Assembly (NCBI GenBank): GCA_016196515.1
Contig: JACPXN010000036.1
Location: 1-24,128 of the forward strand
DNA length: 24,128 bases
Origin: Candidatus Omnitrophota bacterium
Lineage (GTDB): Bacteria; Omnitrophota; Gorgyraeia; Zapsychrales; Fredricksoniimonadaceae
Reading direction: 5' to 3'
Under the pieces are notes generated by a model. It made no database searches, was not told where the DNA came from, and saw only the letters and a program-made list of their open reading frames with translations. Position numbers and translations under genes: made by a program. Below, piece by piece: positions 11,953 to 20,700 of the stretch. How positions within the stretch are numbered: the first letter of the stretch is position 1; every line of letters begins with the position of its first letter.

Positions 11953-14709
11953 TTAACGGACATTGGATTCAAAACGGTCGAGGGCGCCTTCGACAGCTTT
12001 ATTGCGGGACACGCCATGGAGGACGGGTTGAGGAACAGCGACGGGAATATTTTTCTGGGACTTTACCGAAAGTTGTATGGACTTCTTCATGAGATCTTTG
12101 GATCGTTTGTAATCGGGGATAATGTCCTGCACATCATTGAATTTCTTGCCGGCTTCGGTATACTTGCCTGCTTTATACAAACCCACGGCTTCCTGGTAGA
12201 TGGCTTCCACCCTGTCTTCCAGCTGTTTGCGCAGGACGGCGCGTTCGGCCTCCAGTTTTTTCCGCATCTGATCGGCCTGGGCGTCCAGTTCGGCTTTGCT
12301 GCCGGCATCCTCGCGGGCCTTGGCTTCGGCCTTTTTCTTCTGCTTGCGGGATCCGTCGATCTTTTTCAGACGCTCCTGACGTTCGCGCTCAAGGCGTTCG
12401 GCTTCCTGACGGCGGCGTTCCATTTCCTGTTTGCGCTGTTCCTCCCGCTCCAAATATTTCTTGCGCTGACGCTCTTTCGGGGTCAACTCCTCCTTCGGGC
12501 CCGAACGCTCCTGCCGACGCTGGTTTTCCATCTCTTTCTTCTGGGCCTCAAGGGCATTGATCAATTTTCTCTGATGCGCTTGTTCTTTTTCCTGCGCGGC
12601 TTTCCGGGTCTCTTTGAGCCGGAGCGTGTTCTCCTGGGCCTGTTTCTTTGTCTCTTGCTCTTTGGCCTGGTCTGATTCCATGGCTTGTTTGGTGGCTTTC
12701 AAAGAAACCACCACTTTCTCCAATTCCTCAAATTTCGCCTTTGCCTCGTCGAACTTGTGCTCCTTGGATAACTTAAGGATATCATCATTGAGGATGGAGG
12801 CCTTCTCCGCAAGACCGCGGACCTCTTCTTCCTGCGCCTGACGCAACTGGCGTTTGCGTTCTTCTTCGGCGGCCGCGCGCGCGGCTTCTTCACGCCGTTG
12901 TTGTTCCTCAAGTTCTTTGGCACGCGCCTCTTCCGCCCGGGTGCGTTCCAGGACGGCTTGCTGCCCGGCGCGCTCCTTGTCCTGTTCGATGTGCCGCAAA
13001 TACGAACGGGTGGCCTTGTAATCCGGCAACGTATTTTCCAATTCCAAAAATTTGGCCTTGGCCCCGTCAAAATCACGGTTCCTTAAAGCAACGATGCCCT
13101 CGTCATACATCTGCGCGGCCCGGGCGCGATGGGCGCGCTCTTCCTCCTCACGCATCTGACGCAGCAGATGTTCTTTCTGCACTTTGAGATTGTTTAAAAC
13201 ATCTTCCACTTTGGATAATTTACGTTTGGCGGTAACGGTATAGCGGTCATCGGTCAAGGCGGAGATCTGCTTGTACAATGCCGCGGACCTCTGGGCCAAT
13301 TCCTCGATGGTCTTGGCTTCTTTCATCTCTCCTTCTTTCTTCTCTTTCGCCGTCTTATCTTGGGCCAATTGACGGCGCTGGGCTTCCTCGGCGTCCCGTT
13401 TGGTTTTTTCATCGGCGATAACTTTCTGACGCGCCTGCCGGGCCGCTGCTTGCGCGGTCTTGACGATATAAACGCGCACCGACTTAAAACCAGGCGCTGT
13501 TTTTTCAACATCATTGAATTTCTCCAGGGCCTCGTCCAAAATCCCCTTGTTGAACAATGTCAGGGCCGCCTGATAAACGAACTGGGCCTCATCTTCCAAC
13601 TGCCTGCGGTGCTCTTTTTCCTTTTGCGCCTCGAGCGCTTTGCGCTGGGTCTCTTCTTTTTTACGCGCGACCTCTTCCTCCCACTTCTGTTTTTCCAAAT
13701 CTTTTTCTTTTTGGGCGGCCATTCGTTTTTCTTCCCCGGCGATGTCCTTATCAATGTTCTTTAAATAATTCCGCTCGGCCTTGTAATCGGGGACCACCCA
13801 TTCGACTTCCTGAAATTTCTCTTTGGCCGCGGCAAACTTCCTGTCCTTATAAAGCGCGACGGCTTCGTTATAGACCTTATCGGCCTGCTCATTGACCTGG
13901 GTCTTGCGTTCCTTTTCCTTGCGGTCGACCTCCTTGCGCCATACTTCCTTCTCCCGCGCACGGGCAGCCTCGGCTTCCTTGTTCTGGCGCTCGATCTCCA
14001 CCTTTTGTTGTTTGATGTTCAACGCTTCCTGCTGAATAATGTCCTGGTCCAGGATACGCAGATAACTGCGCACGGCCTTGTAATCGGGTACCAGCGCATC
14101 CACATGTTCAAACTGGTCTTTGGCGGCTTTATATTTTTTCTCTTTATAAAGGGCCACCGCCTCCCGGTAGGCGTTCTGGGCGTCTTCCTGTTTAAAACGG
14201 TCATCCTGTTGGACCTGCTTGAGGCGCTGCACCTCTTCGTGCTTGATGGCCTGTTCCTGCAATTTCAACCGCCGTTCGCTTTCCTTAATATAACCCGTCA
14301 TTTCAGGATGTTCGGTGATGTTCACGGCCTTTTCAAAATACTCGCGCGCTTCGTCCAATTTTCCCTCATCGGTCAATTGTATCCCGCGCTGATAATATTC
14401 CCGGGCCCGCTCTTCGCGTTTCTGGTTGCGCTTGATAACGGCCTGCTCTTTGATCTTCGCATTGACACGCTTGATATTTTCGCGGGACTGAATGATGAGT
14501 TTCTTGAGGTCGTAAACATAACTGGACTGCCCCTTTTCGGGGGCCGGTTCCTGGACGGTAGGAACGGATGCAACAGGAGTTACGGCAGAAGCAGGGACCG
14601 GGACCGCCGCGGTCTCCACAGAGGGTGTATTGTCCAAGGCAGAGCGCGGCTCCTGGCCCCAAGCGAAACTGCCGATCCTTATAAGCAATAATATAAAGAT
14701 AAAACGCAT
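11953..14709 (-). CDS. Periplasmic TPR / coiled-coil protein with a near-100-residue period
   Basis: The 918-residue product starts with a signal peptide (MRFIFILLLIRIGSFAWG), then a Pro/Val/Ala-rich linker (about residues 28-58). The rest alternates short TPR-like units with long K/E/R/Q-rich helices expected to form coiled coils. The units have the form YxEAVxLYKxxKYxxAKxxF followed by PDYKxxRxYL, at about residues 101-133, 181-218, 280-316, 379-414, 471-509 (weak), 534-572, 633-672 (weaker) and 837-874. Several spacings are close to 99 residues. The start at 14709 follows the giant gene's stop by 8 bp and is chosen because the signal peptide begins there; the upstream ATG at 14763 would place 18 residues before it. 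No ribosome binding site is visible. Likely periplasmic and partner of the neighbouring barrel protein, an inference from position and the shared TPR-like tail. Function unknown. Confidence 0.85.
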   Translation of the reverse strand: MRFIFILLLIRIGSFAWGQEPRSALDNTPSVETAAVPVPASAVTPVASVPTVQEPAPEKGQSSYVYDLKKLIIQSRENIKRVNAKIKEQAVIKRNQKREERAREYYQRGIQLTDEGKLDEAREYFEKAVNITEHPEMTGYIKESERRLKLQEQAIKHEEVQRLKQVQQDDRFKQEDAQNAYREAVALYKEKKYKAAKDQFEHVDALVPDYKAVRSYLRILDQDIIQQEALNIKQQKVEIERQNKEAEAARAREKEVWRKEVDRKEKERKTQVNEQADKVYNEAVALYKDRKFAAAKEKFQEVEWVVPDYKAERNYLKNIDKDIAGEEKRMAAQKEKDLEKQKWEEEVARKKEETQRKALEAQKEKEHRRQLEDEAQFVYQAALTLFNKGILDEALEKFNDVEKTAPGFKSVRVYIVKTAQAAARQARQKVIADEKTKRDAEEAQRRQLAQDKTAKEKKEGEMKEAKTIEELAQRSAALYKQISALTDDRYTVTAKRKLSKVEDVLNNLKVQKEHLLRQMREEEERAHRARAAQMYDEGIVALRNRDFDGAKAKFLELENTLPDYKATRSYLRHIEQDKERAGQQAVLERTRAEEARAKELEEQQRREEAARAAAEEERKRQLRQAQEEEVRGLAEKASILNDDILKLSKEHKFDEAKAKFEELEKVVVSLKATKQAMESDQAKEQETKKQAQENTLRLKETRKAAQEKEQAHQRKLINALEAQKKEMENQRRQERSGPKEELTPKERQRKKYLEREEQRKQEMERRRQEAERLERERQERLKKIDGSRKQKKKAEAKAREDAGSKAELDAQADQMRKKLEAERAVLRKQLEDRVEAIYQEAVGLYKAGKYTEAGKKFNDVQDIIPDYKRSKDLMKKSIQLSVKSQKNIPVAVPQPVLHGVSRNKAVEGALDRFESNVR

Positions 14710-14717
14710 AATTTTAA

Positions 14718-17700
14718 TTATTGTATCATACGCTTTTGGGCGTCTTCCACTATTTTCTCCCATAATTTACGGGCCTTGATATATTCGCCGCCTTTGAGAT
14801 ACTCCCGCGCGGTCTTGTCGTATTCCTGCAATTTTTCCTCAAAAGCGATCTTTGAACGGATATACTGGGAGGCCTCGTCAAACATCATCTGTCCGGCCAT
14901 AATAATATCTTTATAGATCTGTTTGGATTCCTCATAACGGTCGGCTTTCTGCGCCTGTTTGGCCAGGACGAACATATTATTGAGTTCCGCGGTGACCTTG
15001 CTGCCGGGTTTGGCCAATTCCTTTTTGACCATGATCCAGGACCACTCTGTGACCCGGTCATCCAGCCATTTGGCGCGGGCGCGCGCTTTTTCTTGGGGTG
15101 TGCGGTCATACATCTTGCCGGTCATGCGCAAGAACGGCCCCTGGGACGTATAACTGAGCGCGGTCAGATCGTCGCTGAAGTTGGTGAAGTTCCAGCCGAT
15201 CCCCAACTGGGCATTGTCATTGATGTTGCGGGCGGCCTCCAACAGGAAGCCCTGCTTGCTGTCCTGCGCCTCCTCCTGGGTCAACCGCCTGTATTCGCCG
15301 CTCAACTGCCAGTTGCGGTCCACGCGGTAATTGATGCGGTGGATCATAAGCCAGGTGTGCGTCTTGTTGAACTCAAAACCGGTGACCTTCTCCTCGTTGA
15401 TACGAAGGGCGAATTTTTCAGCCAACTGCCAGTTCTCGTCAACATCATACACCGCTTCGCCGGAGAGAACCTGCGCGCGGCTGGCTGTCACATCCGTGGT
15501 GGCCGCATTCACTTGGGCCGACGGGCTGACATTTTCCTTATACGTATATTGGGTGATGAGGTTCAACCGGTCAAAATTGACAGGCCTGTAGGCGGCGCCC
15601 AGGATAATTTCCTTATGCCTGGCCTCGGTCTTCCCGGTGGTCATGTTCTGGGTTTTGTCATACTGGAGTTTGACGGACGCCGAAAGATTGTCCGTGAGTT
15701 TGCCCTCCAGGGCGTTATAAAAAACGAACTGGCGTTTGTTTTCAACACCATTGTCAAGGCGCAGTTCGATCTTGGTGGAGTTCGTCAGGCGCTCAACGGC
15801 CGTTTCAACGTCCTTGAGCACGTATCCCGTACCCAGCGTGAACGCGGTACGGTTGGTGCTCGTCCCATCGAGGTTCTGGACACGGCCTTTTTCAATACTG
15901 CCCTGCAGGGCCACCCTGTCATTCACATCACCCGACAGACCGAAGATGTTCGATTGAGTGACGGCTGTCTGGTCCTGGGAAAGCTGACGGGTCAAACTGC
16001 CTTCCAGTTTCTTGCCGTCTTTGTCGCGGATAATGGAATATTTGGAACTCTGCTGCAGGCCGGTGGTCCCGATCCCGAAGGTGCGCTCGGACACGGCCTG
16101 CAACTGGTCATTGATCTTTGTGGCGTCGGCAAAGGACAGCGTCGTGATTTTACCTCCCACGGCGTTCTCATCCACCTGTATCTTGGAAGAACTGGAAGTT
16201 TTGTCATCCACCTTGCGGCTGGCACCCACGATGAGGGACTTGGTCTGCCCCTGCGCAGCGTCACTGCTGACCTGATAGGCGCCGGACAACGTCGAATCCT
16301 TGTCCATCTGGGTGGTCGCCTGCAAAGAGGCCACGTTCTTGGCTTGGCCCCCGCCCGCCCGGGTCTGGCCGATGGCCGCTTCCAATGATGTGACGTCGGA
16401 CAATTTCATCTTTGTCCCTAGAGAACCGGTGGTGGTTTTATTCCCCGTCGAAGAATCCGTCACCGCGACTGAACCGGAGGCAAAAATATTGTCATTGACC
16501 TTCTGCTCGGCGCCGATGGTCATTGCCTTGTCGACCTCCCCTGTCTTCATGTTGGCGATCGTGTAATCGGAGGAGAGGGCCAGTTTATCCGTCACATTGG
16601 CCGTCAATCCCGCGCTCGTGGCCGTGCCTTCCTTGCTAAAGGCCTCCTGGCCGCGCAGCGTGAGTTTATCGGTCAGGCGCGCCTGCACTCCGGCGGTGGT
16701 CACTGCTTTGGAGGCGTCTTTGATATCGATCTGCTGGGTCAAAGACAGGTCAATGCGGTCAGTCAGCGCATATTCGGCCTTGCCCGCGACAACGGCCCGC
16801 TCCTGATTAGTGGCTGTTTCAAACCCGTCTTTCTTTTCTTTGACCTGCGTCAACTGGTATTCGCCGGTCAGTTTCAAACGCTGGGCCTCATGCACGATCT
16901 GCGCCATGATCGTCGATGTCTCACTGGCCCCGACTTGCGCCTGGGTCTGCAGATTGCCGCTCTGGATAAGCCGCTGGATGTCCTGACGGGCGGTCAAACG
17001 CGTCACCGGCGTCAGATCAAAGGTCAACGCCATGCCTGCCGATTCTTTGCCCTGCCGCGAACTGGAATCCGTCGTGGCGAAGTCGTTGTCGAACCACTTG
17101 TAATAACTGCTTAAACCCAGCCGGCCGAACAGGCGCGCGTCGCCCTTGATGCCGTAGGCCAAACCGGTTTCCAGATTACCCGTGGACAATGTCGAAAATG
17201 TGATACCGCCATCGGTAGAAACGAACGAACTGGTGCCGGATGCCTGGGTCTGGGCCCTCTCCGCCTTCACGGTCGCGTCAGGCCCAAGATGGACGGTCAC
17301 ATCCGCGCCTTTTAGTTCATAATTTTTATCCGCCTGGGTTTCCTTGACATAGGTGCCGCCCAGAACAACGTTGTCCCCCACGGCCTGGGCCACGCGTCCG
17401 CCTGCGCTGGATTCAGTCAGTTTATCCTTGATGGCGTATTCATAATCCGTGACCACATAAACGGGGTTGCCCTCCAAAAGCCCGTCGGAGACGATGGACT
17501 CCGCCTTGACGATCATGGACACCGGCTGCCAGAACAGGATCCTGCCTTCGCCCTCGTCGAGTTCATAGTCCGCGCCATTTTTCATGACCTTGCTGCCGAC
17601 GGAAAGGCCCGTGACCCTGTCTCTGACCTCCAAACGGACCTTGTCGCTGCCCTGGATGATGTCCTTGTGTTTAAGGAAATACAGCGACCCGCCCGTCCCT

Positions 17701-20700
17701 AAAAATTCATTATGCGACGGCCTTTGCTGGATCTCGGCATGGAAAACCAGCACCTTGGTGCGCGCATCGCCGTAAGGATTGACGGCCAGCGACTGGTAAT
17801 CGATCTTACCGCCGTAGAACGTGCGGGAGAACGCGGCGAATTCCGTATCTTTAAAATCGAGGGCATAATTCCCCCAGATCGCCGATGACTTGTCCCACTC
17901 AACGAGCAGATACAACGGCCCCTTGGTGTCGGTGGCATCGTAATTGATCGTGCTTTTGTCCCCGTAGATCGGATAATACGTATTGGGGTCGAGTTTGCGG
18001 AACAGCTCCTTTTGCGCGCGGTCGGTGTCAAACGACGATGTCACTAAATATTTGCCCTTGACCTTGCCTTTTAAGTAATACGCGCCTTTGCCCTGTTTCC
18101 AAAAACCTTCCTGGAACTGGTCATTGCTCTGCACGGGTTCCACATTACCGGTATTGAACGTGTATCCCACCTTGGCGTCGCCCAACGCGACGAACATGAA
18201 ATAATCATCGCCGACCTTCACCTTGCGGGTGTAACGTTCAAGGCCCAAAGGCCCCGCCGCAGGCGGGGCGGGGACAGACACCTGCACCGGAGCTCCGGGT
18301 AACGAAGTCGACATATTCACCGGCACTTTTGGCCCGACCACTTCCAAAACGTAATCGCCGTTGGGCAGCACCATTTCCAGATGGTCCGGATGGTCCTGCT
18401 GTCTGAAACCGGACAGCAGGTCTTTGGGCGTCAATCCCTGGCCCTGTCCGACGGGAAATTCCGCGAACAGCGCACCGTCTTTGAGAACGCGCACGGACTT
18501 GATGTTCTGACCCTGACGGTCGATCTTGAGCGTTTCTCCCTGAAGGAGAATGGTCTGGCGCTGGGTATTATTGACCGCGTTCTGGGCCTCAACCCATTTG
18601 CGGTGGTTCTCGGCGCGGGCCGCGAGAACATCCTTGTCTTTTTGTTTGTCGATCTCTTTGAGATACTCCGCCTCATCCGTGATGATCCGCAGATCGAACG
18701 GTTTCTCGACGGTCGTGTCGTGCGCGCCTTTGCTATCCGTGACGGTCAGGGCATAAGAATATTTGCGGTCCGTGCGGATGATCCTGTCGTCATCGCCGCG
18801 ACCGTTCCAAAAGAGCGGGTCATAAATATTCAAACGGGTGCCCTCAAAACGCTTGACCAATTTTTTGGTGTCCTTGTCCAGGATATCCAGCCGCCAACTG
18901 TCGATGAAGGACGCGTAATTGGTGAAGATCCTGAATTCCACCTGGTTTAAGAAGGCGCTGTCATACATGGGGACCGCCTCGACCACCCCCTGGTCCGACG
19001 ACGGATCAAAGAGCGCGGCATTCAAGCGGGGCACCGGTTTATTCGCATCCTGGGTGAGCCGGATCTGTTCATTAAAGAATTGCGCGTCTTTGCCGACAAC
19101 CTGTTCATTGTCGATGTTAACGCCGAAATTGGCTTTGACAATGAGGCCCGGCGTGATGTCCACCAGCAGGGCTTTATCGGTGGTCAAAAACGTGCCCGGC
19201 GGCAAGGTGCGCTCATTGACGCGCAGGATATGGCGGCCCGGCAAAAGACCGGGCAGACTGAACTTGCCTTCCCTGTCGGTGGTGATCACCGTGCCGTCCT
19301 CGGTCACGATCTGCACGTTAGGCACGGGCTTTTCAATAATGGTCTCGCCTTCTGTGACGTCATATTCCGGCGCGTCCTGAACGCCGTTATCGTTAAGGTC
19401 ATAGAACACCTTGCCGATGACCGTGCCTAAGTCAAATAACGGGTCCAGGACCACTTTCACCGTCTCGGTGGCGTAGTTGGAAATGATAAGCCCATTGCTG
19501 TAACGGGCCACGGCCCTGTTTTCGTAAGGACCGGCCATCACTCCGCTGCCGATGATCAGCTGGTATCTCAAGGTCATGGTGGCGCCCGCCGGGACCGTGC
19601 CGATGGAAAAAAGCAAAGGCCGCTGGCCCGACGGTTCGGTCAAAGGCACGCCGTCTAAAAGGACGCGGTTGGACAAATACTTGAATCCGGGCGGGATACG
19701 GTCATCGAGGACAACATTGTTGACGGCATTGTCGGACGACAGGTTCTCGATCTTGACCGTATAGGTGACGACATCGCCGATCCTGGCTTCGTTTTTATTG
19801 GCGTCCTTTTCAATGCGCAGTAAAAACCCGTTGGCGTCCAAGGGATGGTCCATCTCGATGACCGCTGTGCCGACGGTAAAGGTCTCCCCTTTGGAACCGG
19901 TGATGACGGTGCGGCCGCTGGGGAACGTGGTCAATTGGGACGGATAGGTATAGCCGGTGGCGGCAACAACCATGTAATAATTACCGTCGGCGGCCAGAAA
20001 ACTGTAAAACCCGTCGGTGCCGGTCGTGTAAGGATTGGTATCCGTGGCCGCCAATTCCACGCCCGCCCGGGCCAATTGGCCGGAAGACGACATATACATG
20101 GACACCGTCGCATTCTTGACCAGACGATTGGTTGTTGAGTCAAAAACAACCCCGAACGGGTCCGTCAAAGTGACCGTGATCAGGTCGCTGGCAACCCCGT
20201 CAACCGTCACGGAAAGATAATTGGTGCTTTTGGGCAAAGCGGTGGTCAGGGTCACGGAATAACTGCCGTCCGCGGCCACCGTACCGGTCCCGACGTCCGT
20301 CAACAGCAAAACACCGGCCGCGTCATTGGCCACGACGGTAACGGTTTGCGACGCTTGTCCCTGCCCGACCATGGTTGGTTTACTGCCGTTGATCTTCTGA
20401 TTGTTGATCGGTGATGTGATGGTGGGGACCTGGGAGGTGGTGGGACTGGCCACGACCGTCAAACTGTTCTGTAAGCCGGGTACCACCCCCAAATACGGCG
20501 TCAAGGCATTGGCGCCCAGGGCCAATTGAGTTCCCGCTGATACCGTGGTCGCGCCGTCCGTATCCTGATCGACGCCGGTCACGACACGGAAATTCCCGTT
20601 GGCATCCGACCGGGCTGTGGCCACAATATTATCGGAAATGTCTTTAATGGTGATGTTGCTACTGGCAACGGCCAGCCCGATGAGGGTGGGTGTCCTGCCG

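Noticed and set aside
14718..14740. A TACAAT box about 10 nt before the TPR gene start as a second leaderless promoter
   Set aside because: No reasonable -35 sequence at 16-18 nt, and the box lies within the last codons of the giant gene, where co-transcription is the simpler reading.
15093..16388. A 431-codon plus-strand open frame opposite the giant gene, and similar long frames opposite the TPR gene (for example 11854-12675 and 14005-14691)
   Set aside because: They are antisense to well-supported genes, have no family motifs, and show the composition expected of complementary third-position-rich G/C codons.
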